Of a DNA stretch of 27,723 nucleotides, positions 7,742-15,080 are shown piece by piece. Source of the stretch: DATKLX01 sp035542155 (lineage in GTDB: Bacteria > Chloroflexota > Anaerolineae > Anaerolineales > Anaerolineaceae); NCBI GenBank assembly GCA_035542155.1, contig DATKLX010000136.1, positions 1 to 27,723 of the forward strand. Direction: 5' to 3'. The notes under the pieces are model-generated. The model ran no database searches. It saw only the letters and a list, made by a program, of their open reading frames with translations, and had not been told where the DNA came from. Each line of letters begins with the position of its first letter. The stretch's first letter is position 1. The translations under genes were made by a program, and so were the position numbers.

Positions 7742-7757
7742 CGAGAATCGAGAACCG
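7742..7757. repeat. CGAGAAY heptamer repeat, copy 3
   Basis: Tandem cgagaat and cgagaac followed by cg and TTTC, upstream of the histidine kinase. The unit matches the copies at 1661 and 2974. Confidence 0.5.
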
Positions 7758-7769
7758 TTTCAGGCAATG

Positions 7770-7797
7770 GTAGGGGTCGACCTGCGTGTCGACCCTG
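7770..7797. repeat. GTAGGG-headed hairpin repeat, copy A
   Basis: GTAGGG runs into an 8-base stem, GGGTCGAC (7774-7781) with GTCGACCC (7788-7795), and a 6-base loop CTGCGT. The copy at 22213-22239 has the same architecture, with two stem positions changed on both sides so that pairing is kept. Confidence 0.7.
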
Positions 7798-7828
7798 TTC
7801 TTCGCCATCCGCATCGGTTCTGTCCAGC

Positions 7829-7859
7829 AAAAAACCCTCCCGGGACATCCGGGAGGGTT
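7829..7859 (-). terminator. Strong rho-independent terminator after the Rrf2 operon
   Basis: On the minus strand an 11-base perfect stem (AACCCTCCCGG, 7849-7859, with 7833-7843) with a 5-base loop is followed by a run of Ts (six in a row, counting the stem's last two). It lies 26 bases after the stop of the 85-aa gene and is the clearest terminator in the window. Confidence 0.85.
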
Positions 7860-7885
7860 CAGCATCGAAACCAGCAGGAAGAAAT

Positions 7886-8143
7886 TTATTGCAGCGTTTC
7901 GCGCGGGGGTTCGGGCAGGGCATAGAGATAGACCTGGCTGGCATCGAAATCGGCCACGAGACCAGACCGGCGCAACGGCTCCAGGTCTTCATCCTGGGCC
8001 GTATGGCTGACCTCGCCTTCCGAGCAGGTCAGGAAATCTCCGGTGAGCACATCCTGGTACCGGCGGCTGCCCCAATCGACGACGATCCGGCCGTCGCGCA
8101 GGACAAGGATGCAGTGCCGGCTGACCGGCATTCCAAGCGGCAT
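7886..8143 (-). CDS. Conserved-looking 85-aa protein of unknown function, partner of the Rrf2 regulator
   Basis: An 85-residue soluble protein I do not recognise. It begins MPLGMPVSRHCILVLRDGRI with a short beta-rich segment (CILVLRDGRIVVDWGSRRYQ), then an acidic middle (SEGEVSHTAQDEDLEPLRRS), and ends with a strand-like VYLYALPEPP. It has two Cys (C11, C40). A GAGGGAA ribosome site precedes the ATG. The gene starts 23 bases after the Rrf2 gene and is closed by a strong terminator, so it is a real second gene of that operon. By position it may be the regulator's target, a partner or a small metabolic protein; nothing in the sequence decides. Confidence 0.7.
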   Translation of the reverse strand: MPLGMPVSRHCILVLRDGRIVVDWGSRRYQDVLTGDFLTCSEGEVSHTAQDEDLEPLRRSGLVADFDASQVYLYALPEPPRETLQ

Positions 8144-8166
8144 AGGTTCCCTCGCGGGAGAGACGG

Positions 8167-8595
8167 TCAGGCTGGCTGGGGGTCGACGATCGAGGGCTGC
8201 TCGACGAACTGGGCAAAGGTGGTCTTCTGCAGGTTCTTGACCAGCTCAGACTGTGTATCGCACCACAGCGGGCGCAGGGGGCAATCCGAGCCAAACGGAC
8301 AGGCCTCGGGGTTGTCAGTGCACTCGTTGAGGGCGATGGGGCCGTCGATTGCCTCAACCACCTCGAGGACCGAGATCTCTTCGGGCGGGCGGGCGAGAGA
8401 TACACCGCCGCGCGCGCCGCGGGAGGTGTGGATCAACCCGGCGATCGAGAGCTGCGAGATGATCTTGGCCAGGAACGAGGGCGGGATGTGTTGTTCTTCC
8501 GCGATCTGGCTGGTGGCAGCCCGTTGGGTGGGCTCCAGCCTGGCAAGGTAGAGCATTGCTCGGAGCGCATAGTCTGCCTGACGCGTGATCTGCAT
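8167..8595 (-). CDS. Rrf2-family transcription regulator with Fe-S cysteines
   Basis: A 142-residue winged-helix regulator of the Rrf2 family (IscR, NsrR, RsrR). The opening MQITRQADYALRAMLYLA is diagnostic. The recognition region is PPSFLAKIISQLSIAGLIHT, followed by the wing SRGARGGVSLAR (58-69). Three conserved cysteines (C92, C99, C105), spaced six and five residues apart as in NsrR-type proteins, should bind a 2Fe-2S or 4Fe-4S cluster; C112 is an extra. It therefore probably senses iron-sulfur status, NO or redox state and represses nearby genes. The 85-aa gene is downstream in the same operon, and the thioesterase operon diverges 155 bases away. An AAGAGGAAGAA ribosome site supports the start. 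Confidence 0.93.
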   Translation of the reverse strand: MQITRQADYALRAMLYLARLEPTQRAATSQIAEEQHIPPSFLAKIISQLSIAGLIHTSRGARGGVSLARPPEEISVLEVVEAIDGPIALNECTDNPEACPFGSDCPLRPLWCDTQSELVKNLQKTTFAQFVEQPSIVDPQPA

Positions 8596-8737
8596 AGGTA
8601 TTCTTCCTCTTTTGGTAATTTTGACAAGAATTATCTTTTATAGTCTATTCGATCTGTCTCCTTCCAACAAGTGACAGACATCATCCAATCAGGATGACCT
8701 TTTGCAGAGAATAGGGCCAATTTTTCTCTGGCAAGTG

Positions 8738-8750
8738 TATAATTACCCGC
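8738..8750 (+). promoter_or_regulatory. -10 element placed for a leaderless thioesterase message
   Basis: A perfect TATAAT (8738-8743) ends 7 bases before the ATG at 8751, so a transcript would start at or beside the start codon. No convincing -35 lies 16-18 bases upstream, and there is no ribosome site. The divergent Rrf2 gene makes this region a candidate operator. Confidence 0.5.
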
Positions 8751-9179
8751 ATGGGCACCTTCCGCTTCTCCACCGAGATCCCCATCCGCTACGGCGACCT
8801 GGACCCGCAGGGCCACGTGAATAACTCCAGGTACTTTACCTACATCGAGCAGGCGCGCCTGCTCTACATAAAAAGCCTCGGCCTGTGGGACGGGGAGAAT
8901 TTCCTCGACCTGGGGCTGATCGTCGCCGACGCGCACATCGCTTACCTCGCGCCGCTCAGGCTGGATCAGACCGTGCGCGTCTGGGCGCGGGTCGTTCGCC
9001 TGGGAAACAAAAGCATCGCCTTCGAGTACGAGCTGGCCGACTCCCAGACCGGCCAGCTCTGCGCGCGCGGCGATTCAGTGATGGTGACCTTCGATTACCA
9101 CACCGGCAAGGCCATCCCCATCCCACCCCATTGGCGCGAGGCGATTTCTACATACGAGAATATTCCATCTCAACCATGA
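8751..9179 (+). CDS. Hotdog-fold acyl-CoA thioesterase (4HBT/YbgC type)
   Basis: A 142-residue single-domain hotdog protein that should hydrolyse an acyl-CoA or acyl-ACP thioester. The active-site strand and helix read IRYGDLDPQGHVNNSRYFTY, with the usual D16/D18, H22 and N24-N25. D18 aligns with the catalytic Asp of YbgC. The second half keeps the long strands of the fold (VRVWARVVRLGNKSIAFEYE and GDSVMVTFDY). It is the first gene of a tight plus-strand operon and overlaps the next gene by ATGA. The chain-length preference is unknown. Confidence 0.9.
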   Translation: MGTFRFSTEIPIRYGDLDPQGHVNNSRYFTYIEQARLLYIKSLGLWDGENFLDLGLIVADAHIAYLAPLRLDQTVRVWARVVRLGNKSIAFEYELADSQTGQLCARGDSVMVTFDYHTGKAIPIPPHWREAISTYENIPSQP

Positions 9180-9814
9180 CCATCCCCTACGGACCACTGC
9201 TCGTCGTCGAAGACGTCCCCAATATCCTCGAGCTGCTCGAAGTGACCCTTCGCTTTAAAGGGTACCCGGTGGTCACCGCCCGCAACGGGCAGGAAGCCCT
9301 CGAGCAGATCCAGCGCCAGCGCCCCGCCCTGGTGATCACCGACATCCTCATGCCGCGTATGGACGGCTATGCCCTGGTCCACGCGCTGCGCAAAGACCCG
9401 CTCACCAGCCAGATCCCGATCATCTTCCTCTCCGCCACCTACATCACCCCCGCGGACAAGAACTTCGCCCTCAGCCTGGGAGCGGTGCGGTTCCTGGAAA
9501 AGCCGGTCGATACCGAGGACTTATTCCTGACCATCGGCGAGGTGCTGACCCGGGACCACCCAACCATACCCCGGCCGATGGGCGAAAAAGAGTTCATCCT
9601 GGGCTACCGCCAGCGCCTGGAGGCCAAGCTGCGCCATAAGAACACCCAGATCGCGCGGACGGAACGCCTGCTGCAAACCCTGGACGAAGACCAGAAACCG
9701 GCCTTCATCGCCCTGCTCGATCAGGCGGTCAGGGACCGGGATGAGATCCAGGAAGAATTGAACCAGCTTTTTCACCTGCTGGGCCAGATCAAAGAAAAAC
9801 CCGGCAGAGATTAG
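9176..9814 (+). CDS. Receiver-domain protein with a C-terminal coiled coil
   Basis: A 212-residue response regulator. The receiver (about 7-127) is intact: E12-D13, phospho-acceptor D56 (LVITDILMPRMDGY), switch Ser in IIFLSATY and Lys in RFLEKPVD. Residues about 140-210 are charged and helical (LGYRQRLEAKLRHKNTQIAR, later DQAVRDRDEIQEELNQLFHL), probably a coiled coil, with no DNA-binding domain. The ATG at 9176 overlaps the thioesterase stop as ATGA, so the genes are translationally coupled and no ribosome site is needed. Its kinase is not in the operon. It may control a partner protein through the coiled coil. Confidence 0.88.
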   Translation: MTIPYGPLLVVEDVPNILELLEVTLRFKGYPVVTARNGQEALEQIQRQRPALVITDILMPRMDGYALVHALRKDPLTSQIPIIFLSATYITPADKNFALSLGAVRFLEKPVDTEDLFLTIGEVLTRDHPTIPRPMGEKEFILGYRQRLEAKLRHKNTQIARTERLLQTLDEDQKPAFIALLDQAVRDRDEIQEELNQLFHLLGQIKEKPGRD

Positions 9815-9835
9815 GGCAAGATTGCGGGGAAACTT

Positions 9836-10255
9836 ATGATCGATTGGACGAGCGAAACTGGCAAGCGCGCCCGACAGCGCCTGCAAAGCGAAGCCTGCAT
9901 CTGGCTGATCACCGTGGACGGGCAGGGAGCGGCCCAGCCGCGGCCGGTCTGGTTCGACTGGGACGGCGAGAGGTTCCTCATCTTCAGCCAGGCCAATGCC
10001 AGGAAGCTGGCCCACATCCGCCGCGACCCGCGGGTCAGCCTGCATTTCGACGGCGGCCCCGAGGGAGAGGACGTCCAGGTCTTCCACGGGCGGGCCGAGA
10101 TCCTGGATGGGCCGGTTTCAGACGAACTGGCGGACGCCTACCTGAAAAAATACGGCGGCATGATCCAGGGCCTGGGATATACCAGCGAGCAGTTTTTCCA
10201 GGAGTACAGCGTGCCGGTTCGCGTCATACCCACCCGCCTGCGCGGCATCTCCTGA
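9836..10255 (+). CDS. PPOX-class split-barrel flavin/F420-binding protein
   Basis: A 139-residue protein of the pyridoxamine-phosphate-oxidase-like split-barrel superfamily. The segments ACIWLITVDGQGAAQPRPVW, FLIFSQANARKLAHIRRDPR and VSLHFDGG are the beta-barrel core and the phosphate-binding Lys/Arg region seen in F420- or FMN-binding members (Rv3369-like branch). The absence of PdxH motifs argues against vitamin B6 oxidation. Which cofactor it uses is not certain from sequence. A GGGGA ribosome site precedes the ATG, and the gene sits 21 bases after the receiver gene and 12 bases before the inositol-phosphatase-family gene, in one operon. Confidence 0.8.
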   Translation: MIDWTSETGKRARQRLQSEACIWLITVDGQGAAQPRPVWFDWDGERFLIFSQANARKLAHIRRDPRVSLHFDGGPEGEDVQVFHGRAEILDGPVSDELADAYLKKYGGMIQGLGYTSEQFFQEYSVPVRVIPTRLRGIS

Positions 10256-10267
10256 GAGCGATCCCCC

Positions 10268-11053
10268 ATGAATTTCCCCCAACGGACCGATATCGAGCAG
10301 CTCGCTCGCCAGGCCGGCGCGATCTTGCGCGAAGGCTACGGGAAACAGCACCAGATCGGCTATAAAGGCAAGATCGACGTGGTGACCGAGGCCGACCACG
10401 CCTCGGAGGCCTTCCTCATTCAATCGATCCAGGCCCGCTTCCCGGGCCACGGGATCGTCGCCGAGGAAAGCGGCAGCCTGGGCGCCAGCCAGGACTGCTG
10501 GTATATCGATCCCCTCGATGGGACGGTCAACTACGCCCACCACCTGCCCATCTTCGCCGTCTCGATCGGCTTCGCCCGCCAGGGCGAGCTGCGCCTGGGG
10601 GCCGTCTACGACCCGATGCGCGACGAGCTGTTCAGCGCCGAGCGGGGCAAGGGCGCGGCGCTCAACGGCGAACCGATCCACGTCTCCGAGACGGCGGAGA
10701 TGATCCGCTCGCTGCTGGTCACGGGGTTTCCTTACGGGCCCTGGGAAGAGATCCAGCGTAACCTGGACAACTACGCCCTCTTCACCCGCCACTGCCAGGC
10801 AATCCGCCGGCTGGGCTCGGCCGCGCTGGACCTGTGCTACATCGCCTGCGGCCGGCTGGACGGCTTCTGGGAAATCAAGCTCTCCCCCTGGGACGTGGCT
10901 GCCGGGGGACTGATCGCCCTGGAGGCCGGCGCCGTGGTCACCGACCTGCAGGGCCAGGCCGACTTCATGCAGCCGCCCAACTCGATCCTCGCCGCCAACC
11001 CGCAGATCCATCCCCAGATGCTGAAGATTTTCCAGGATTCCCATTCGAGGTAA
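10268..11053 (+). CDS. suhB: Inositol-monophosphatase-family phosphatase
   Basis: A 261-residue magnesium-dependent phosphatase of the SuhB/IMPase family, which removes phosphate from inositol-1-phosphate, histidinol-phosphate or related sugar phosphates. The metal site is complete: E66 in VAEESG, D81, D84, G85 and T86 in IDPLDGTVNYAHHLPIFAVS, and D209 in SPWDVAAG. It ends the four-gene operon. The exact substrate cannot be read from sequence, so the symbol is a family assignment. If the lipid operon at 18-20 kb makes an inositol lipid, this enzyme could supply free inositol, but that link is inference. Confidence 0.88.
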   Translation: MNFPQRTDIEQLARQAGAILREGYGKQHQIGYKGKIDVVTEADHASEAFLIQSIQARFPGHGIVAEESGSLGASQDCWYIDPLDGTVNYAHHLPIFAVSIGFARQGELRLGAVYDPMRDELFSAERGKGAALNGEPIHVSETAEMIRSLLVTGFPYGPWEEIQRNLDNYALFTRHCQAIRRLGSAALDLCYIACGRLDGFWEIKLSPWDVAAGGLIALEAGAVVTDLQGQADFMQPPNSILAANPQIHPQMLKIFQDSHSR

Positions 11054-11070
11054 AATAGGGGGAGGAAGAG

Positions 11071-11183
11071 AACGGCCTGTCCTCTGGACTGTCCGCCCAC
11101 CCGTGCCGCACCACACCTGTGCCGCACCACAGGTGCAGGCAGGTGCAGGCAGGTGCAGGCAGGACAGGCACAGGGAGAGCAGA
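11071..11183. repeat. Composite repeat with tandem decamers and a hairpin
   Basis: Outer arms GCCTGTCC (11075-11082) and GGACAGGC (11162-11169) are inverted copies. Inside are a perfect 8-base hairpin (CACCTGTG 11114-11121 with CACAGGTG 11128-11135) and three exact copies of aggtgcaggc (11131-11160). The outermost words AACGGCCTGTCC and CAGGGAGAGCAGA recur fused together, without the inside, at 15767-15790. Confidence 0.7.
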
Positions 11184-11191
11184 GAACAGAA

Positions 11192-11217
11192 GCCCGCGTA
11201 GGGTGGGTGGAGGGGCG
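11192..11217 (+). repeat. 26-base inverted repeat, left copy
   Basis: This stretch matches the reverse complement of 15163-15188 at 25 of 26 positions; the one difference is at 11208. The core reads GCGTAGGGTGGG. Confidence 0.75.
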
Positions 11218-11278
11218 AACAGGCCCCGGCCTGGGCGAGATCCGCCGCCCCCGCAACCCACCATCCGGTAAGATCCTG

Positions 11279-11295
11279 AGGGTTTCGGAAACCCT
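11279..11295. repeat. Small hairpin before the DNA methyltransferase
   Basis: AGGGTTT and AAACCCT pair as a 7-base stem with the loop CGG, 31 bases before the methyltransferase start. There is no T-run, so it is a repeat or leader hairpin rather than a clear terminator. Confidence 0.4.
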
Positions 11296-11325
11296 TGGGG
11301 TCTGGATTGGACCGTTGAAAAACTG

Positions 11326-12483
11326 ATGACCGTCGCCCAAACCATCCAAACCGATACACTCCGCATGCCGGCGCTGCCGCTGGACCAGGTGCTCGAGGGC
11401 GACTGCATCCAGGTGCTGGAGCAGATATCGGACGAATCGATCGACCTGGTTTTCGCCGACCCGCCTTACAACCTGCAGCTCCAGCAGGAGCTCTGGCGGC
11501 CCAACCTGACCCGGGTCGACGCGGTCGACGACGATTGGGACCGCTTCGAGAGCTTCGCCGCCTACGACGAGTTCACCCGCGCCTGGCTGGCCGGCTGCCG
11601 GCGGGTGCTCAAGCCCGGCGGCACGCTGTGGGTGATCGGCACCTACCACAACATCTACCGGGTGGGGACAGCCTTGCAGGACCTGGGCTTCTGGCTGCTC
11701 AACGCGGTGACCTGGATCAAGACCAACCCCATGCCCAATTTCCGCGGGGTGCGCTTCACCAACGCTACCGAGACCCTGCTGTGGGCCCAGAAGCAGCACG
11801 GCGAGCCGTATACCTTCAATTACCGCGCGATGAAGGAGCTCAACGATGGCCTGCAGATGCGCAGCGACTGGTACCTGCCGCTGTGCACCGGCAAGGAGCG
11901 GCTGAAGGTCAACGGGCAGAAGGCTCACCCCACCCAGAAGCCGGAGGCCCTGCTCTACCGGGTGCTGCTCTCCAGCTCCAACTCGGGCGATGTGGTCCTC
12001 GACCCCTTCTTCGGCACCGGCACCACCGGGGCGGTCGCCGTGCGCCTGCACCGCCGCTTCATCGGCATCGAGCGCAACCCTTTCTACGTCGAGCTGGCCC
12101 GGGAGCGAATCCGCTCCGTGCAGCAGCTCGAATTCGACCCGGCGGTCTTTTACAGCGTCAGCCCGCGCAAAGAGCCGCGCATCCCCTTCGGCGCTCTGCT
12201 GGAGTACGGGCTGCTCGAGCCGGGTGAAACCCTCTATTTTGGCCCGGGCGAGGGGATCCGCGCCAAAATCCTGGCCGACGGGACCCTGGAATATCACGGC
12301 GAGCGCGGCTCGATCCACGCCATCGCCCGCCAGATCCGCCACGGGCCCGGCAACGGCTGGGACCTGTGGTACTACCGCGATCCCATGAGCGGGGAGCTGC
12401 GGTCCATCGACGCGCTGCGCCAGGTGATCCGCAGCGCGGCTCAAACAGAAGTGGAAAGTTCTGAATCTCAAGAAAACAGGTAG
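11326..12483 (+). CDS. CcrM-like adenine-specific DNA methyltransferase (predicted GANTC)
   Basis: A 385-residue beta-class N6-adenine methyltransferase. The catalytic motif DPPYNLQL is at 45-52. The family-specific stretch VDAVDDDWDRFESFAAYDEF follows at about 64-83, then WVIGTYHNIYRVG and KTNPMPNFRG, and the SAM-binding motif LDPFFGTGTTG at 225-235. Residues about 284-373 form the extra C-terminal domain found in CcrM and HinfI relatives. This whole set is the CcrM pattern, and CcrM methylates GANTC after replication. No restriction enzyme is adjacent, so it looks solitary. It is followed after 12 bases by oligoendopeptidase F, hence probably co-transcribed. The recognition sequence is predicted by family, not shown. 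Confidence 0.88.
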   Translation: MTVAQTIQTDTLRMPALPLDQVLEGDCIQVLEQISDESIDLVFADPPYNLQLQQELWRPNLTRVDAVDDDWDRFESFAAYDEFTRAWLAGCRRVLKPGGTLWVIGTYHNIYRVGTALQDLGFWLLNAVTWIKTNPMPNFRGVRFTNATETLLWAQKQHGEPYTFNYRAMKELNDGLQMRSDWYLPLCTGKERLKVNGQKAHPTQKPEALLYRVLLSSSNSGDVVLDPFFGTGTTGAVAVRLHRRFIGIERNPFYVELARERIRSVQQLEFDPAVFYSVSPRKEPRIPFGALLEYGLLEPGETLYFGPGEGIRAKILADGTLEYHGERGSIHAIARQIRHGPGNGWDLWYYRDPMSGELRSIDALRQVIRSAAQTEVESSESQENR

Positions 12484-12495
12484 GAAAGTTCAAGA

Positions 12496-14283
12496 ATGAA
12501 CGTATCGAACCAGACATTTATCCAAACTCGCTGGAGCTTAGAAGATCTCTACCCCGGCCCGAACAGCCCCGAACTGGAAGCCGCTTTCCCCAGCCTGGAG
12601 AATAAGGTCCAGGCCTTCGAAAAAAACCGCCCGGAGCTGAACGAGGTGATGGAGCCGCAGGACCTGATGAAGATCGTCCACCAATTGGAGGGGATCAACA
12701 GCGAAGCGATGACCCTCTCATCCTATGCCGGGCTGTGGTTCACCGAGGACACCCAGAACCAGGCGGCCCTGGCGCTGATGGCGCGGATCGACCAGTTCCT
12801 CACCGAGTTGGGAAACCGCATCCTCTTCTTCAACCTGTGGTGGAAGTCGCTGCCCGACGAGCAGGCCGAACGCCTGATGGCCGACTCGGGCGACTACCGC
12901 TACTGGCTGGAAGAGATGCGCCACTTCAAGCCGCACACCCTCACGGAACCCGAGGAAAAGGTGATCAACATCAAGAACGTGACCGGCTCGAACGCCCTGG
13001 TGACCCTGTACGACTCGATCACCAACCGCTACGTGTTCAGGGTGGAGATCGAGGGCGAAATCAAGGAGGTGACCCGCGGGGAGCTGATGGTCTTCGTCCG
13101 CCAGCACGACGCCGGCCTGCGCGAGAAGGCTTACCACGAGCTGTACCGCGTCTACGGGCAGGACGCGCCGATCCTGGGGCAGATGTACCAGACCCTGGTG
13201 CGCGACTGGCGCAACGAGCAGATCAACCTGCGCAGGTACCCCAGCCCCATCGCGGCGCGCAACCTGGCCAACGACGTTCCCGACGAGGTCGTGGACACGC
13301 TGCTGAACGTCTGCCAGGAGAACGCGGGGGTCTTCCAGCGCTTCTTCCGCCTGAAGGCCCACTGGCTGGGAATGGATCGCCTGCGGCGCTACGACATCTA
13401 CGCCCCGGTGGCCAAATCGGACAAGAGCTACACCTTCGCCGCCGCCGCCGACCGGGTGTTTGCCTCGTTCGAGAACTTCGACCCGCAGTTCGCCGGCCTG
13501 GCCCGGCGGGTCTTCATCGACAACCACCTCGACAGCGAGATCCGCAAGGGCAAGGAGAGCGGGGCGTTCTGCGCCACGGTCCGCCCGGACCTGACCCCCT
13601 GGGTGAAGCTCAACTACCAGGGCCGCCCGGACGACGTGGCCACCATGGCCCACGAGCTGGGGCACGCGATCCACTCGATGATGGCCGAGCACCACTCGAT
13701 CTTCACCCAGCACGCCTCGCTGCCCCTGGCCGAGACCGCCTCGACCTTCGGCGAGATGATGCTAGTCGACAGCCTGCTGGCCGAGGAGAGCGACGAGAAC
13801 GTGCGCCGCGACCTGCTCTTCCGCCAGGTAGACGACGCCTACGCCACCATCCAGCGCCAGGCCTTCTTCGCCCTCTTCGAGCGCCAGGCCCACGAGATGA
13901 CCACCCAGAACGCCTCGGTCGACGAGCTGGCGGCGGCCTACCTGGAGAACCTGAAGAGCCAGTTCGGCGACGCGGTGGGCGTGACCGATGAGTTCCGCTG
14001 GGAATGGGTCTCGGTGCCGCACATCTACAAGACGCCCTTCTATGTCTACGCCTACGCCTTCGGGCAGCTCCTGGTGCTCTCGCTCTACCAGGAGTACCGC
14101 TCGGAGGGGGAGAGCTTCAAGCCGCGCTACAAGCAGATCCTGGCGGCGGGCGGCTCGGTGGCGCCGGTGAAGCTGCTGGCCAATGCCGGCATCGACGTGC
14201 ACCAGCCCGAGTTCTGGCGCGGCGGCTTCCGGGTGATCGAGGGGCTGATCGACCAGTTGGAGGCGATCCCGGTGCGGAGGTGA
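12496..14283 (+). CDS. pepF: Oligoendopeptidase F, M3B metallopeptidase
   Basis: A 595-residue cytoplasmic zinc peptidase that cuts short peptides. The zinc motif is HELGH at 386-390 (MAHELGHAIHSMMAE), and the third ligand is E413 in LAETASTFGEMML, 23 residues on, as in M3 enzymes. The N-terminal half is the helical lid typical of PepF (LEDLYPGPNSPELEAAFPSL). The late motif VPHIYKTPFYVYAYAFGQLL is also family-typical. The length fits a complete enzyme. It lies 12 bases after the DNA methyltransferase and is closed by a terminator-like repeat about 95 bases downstream. Confidence 0.94.
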   Translation: MNVSNQTFIQTRWSLEDLYPGPNSPELEAAFPSLENKVQAFEKNRPELNEVMEPQDLMKIVHQLEGINSEAMTLSSYAGLWFTEDTQNQAALALMARIDQFLTELGNRILFFNLWWKSLPDEQAERLMADSGDYRYWLEEMRHFKPHTLTEPEEKVINIKNVTGSNALVTLYDSITNRYVFRVEIEGEIKEVTRGELMVFVRQHDAGLREKAYHELYRVYGQDAPILGQMYQTLVRDWRNEQINLRRYPSPIAARNLANDVPDEVVDTLLNVCQENAGVFQRFFRLKAHWLGMDRLRRYDIYAPVAKSDKSYTFAAAADRVFASFENFDPQFAGLARRVFIDNHLDSEIRKGKESGAFCATVRPDLTPWVKLNYQGRPDDVATMAHELGHAIHSMMAEHHSIFTQHASLPLAETASTFGEMMLVDSLLAEESDENVRRDLLFRQVDDAYATIQRQAFFALFERQAHEMTTQNASVDELAAAYLENLKSQFGDAVGVTDEFRWEWVSVPHIYKTPFYVYAYAFGQLLVLSLYQEYRSEGESFKPRYKQILAAGGSVAPVKLLANAGIDVHQPEFWRGGFRVIEGLIDQLEAIPVRR

Positions 14284-14364
14284 TTTTCGATTTTCGATTT
14301 GAAAGACATTGAGAACCAGCGCACTTCTGGATCGAGGAAGTAATCTTCAGATCAGCCGCTTAAC

Positions 14365-14410
14365 CTAACCCCCTGGCCCCCTTCCCTGAAAAGGAAGGGG
14401 GAAGTTTTTT
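14365..14410 (+). terminator. Terminator-like dispersed repeat after pepF
   Basis: CCCCCTTCC (14377-14385) pairs with GGAAGGGGG (14393-14401), followed by AAG and six Ts. The leading CCTAACCCCCTGGCC matches the flank of the palindrome at 3695-3720 read on the minus strand. It should end the ccrM-like/pepF transcript. Confidence 0.7.
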
Positions 14411-14426
14411 CCTCCCGTCCGCTTCA

Positions 14427-14478
14427 TGTCATTGCGAGGCCCCATCGGTGCCTTTCCGATGGGGCTGTGGCAATCTCC
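14427..14478. repeat. GTCATTGCGAG-type dispersed repeat
   Basis: It starts TGTCATTGCGAG, contains a 10-base perfect stem (GCCCCATCGG 14439-14448 with CCGATGGGGC 14456-14465) and ends GGCAATCTCC. This head-and-tail pair is a widely dispersed bacterial intergenic repeat. A worn second copy is at 24126-24212. Confidence 0.6.
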
Positions 14479-14567
14479 AAGCTCGCCAAACGAAGAGGGG
14501 GTGAACTGCGACAGGTTCGATTATACGTTAATGTATGACCTGAACCATTCAGGAGGCAACCCACCCC

Positions 14568-15080
14568 ATGCGCCATACCCGTGAGGAAGTGATCCAGCGT
14601 ACCATCCAGGAGTTCGAGCTGCTGGACCGGCTCGCCGCCAACCTCAGCGAGGCGGACTGGCAGCGCCCCCTGCCCCGCCCGGAGAGCAAAGACCCCTGGA
14701 CGGTGAAGGACGCCCTGGCCCACGTCACCCACTGGAAAGCCGACGTGATCCGCGCCATCCGCCGCGGGCGCCGCCCACCCGAGGAGCGCGGCCTGAATTG
14801 GACCGATGGCAATCGCCTCATCTACCTGCGCTGGCGCGACCGCTCTCCGCGGGAGGTGCTGGATTGGCACCGCCAGGTCCACGCGGAGGTGCTCGCCGCC
14901 CTGCGCGCCGCCCCGGATGACTGGTTCAGCGGCAAGGACCGCCCCCCCGAATGGCCCAACGACCTGGACGGCCACCTGCGCGACCATCGGGTGAAGGATA
15001 TCGAGCGGGCGCTGGGGGACCGGTCGAGGGGCTGGGGGGGACGCTCATCCTACCCGAGAGACCCGTGGAGGGAATTTTGA
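14568..15080 (+). CDS. DinB-fold protein, ClbS/DfsB-like
   Basis: A 170-residue four-helix-bundle protein of the DinB/YfiT superfamily. Members use a His triad to bind a divalent metal and often act as thiol-dependent transferases or detoxifying hydrolases. The segments PWTVKDALAHVTHWKADVIR (43-62) and HLRDHRVKDIERAL (136-149) supply H52, H136 and H140, the expected triad. AGGAGG stands 11 bases before the ATG, slightly far. The last 20 residues (DRSRGWGGRSSYPRDPWREF) do not look like the fold and run towards a repeat, so the original C-terminus may have been changed by repeat insertion. The substrate is unknown. Confidence 0.75.
   Translation: MRHTREEVIQRTIQEFELLDRLAANLSEADWQRPLPRPESKDPWTVKDALAHVTHWKADVIRAIRRGRRPPEERGLNWTDGNRLIYLRWRDRSPREVLDWHRQVHAEVLAALRAAPDDWFSGKDRPPEWPNDLDGHLRDHRVKDIERALGDRSRGWGGRSSYPRDPWREF

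Noticed and set aside
11131..11160. Three exact decamers as a possible CRISPR remnant
   Set aside because: The copies are directly adjacent with no spacers, only 10 bases long, and no cas gene is present.
10837..12471. A 544-codon minus-strand open frame over the methyltransferase
   Set aside because: It covers the CcrM-like gene and the repeats in front of it. Composition is that of a GC-rich shadow, with no domain.
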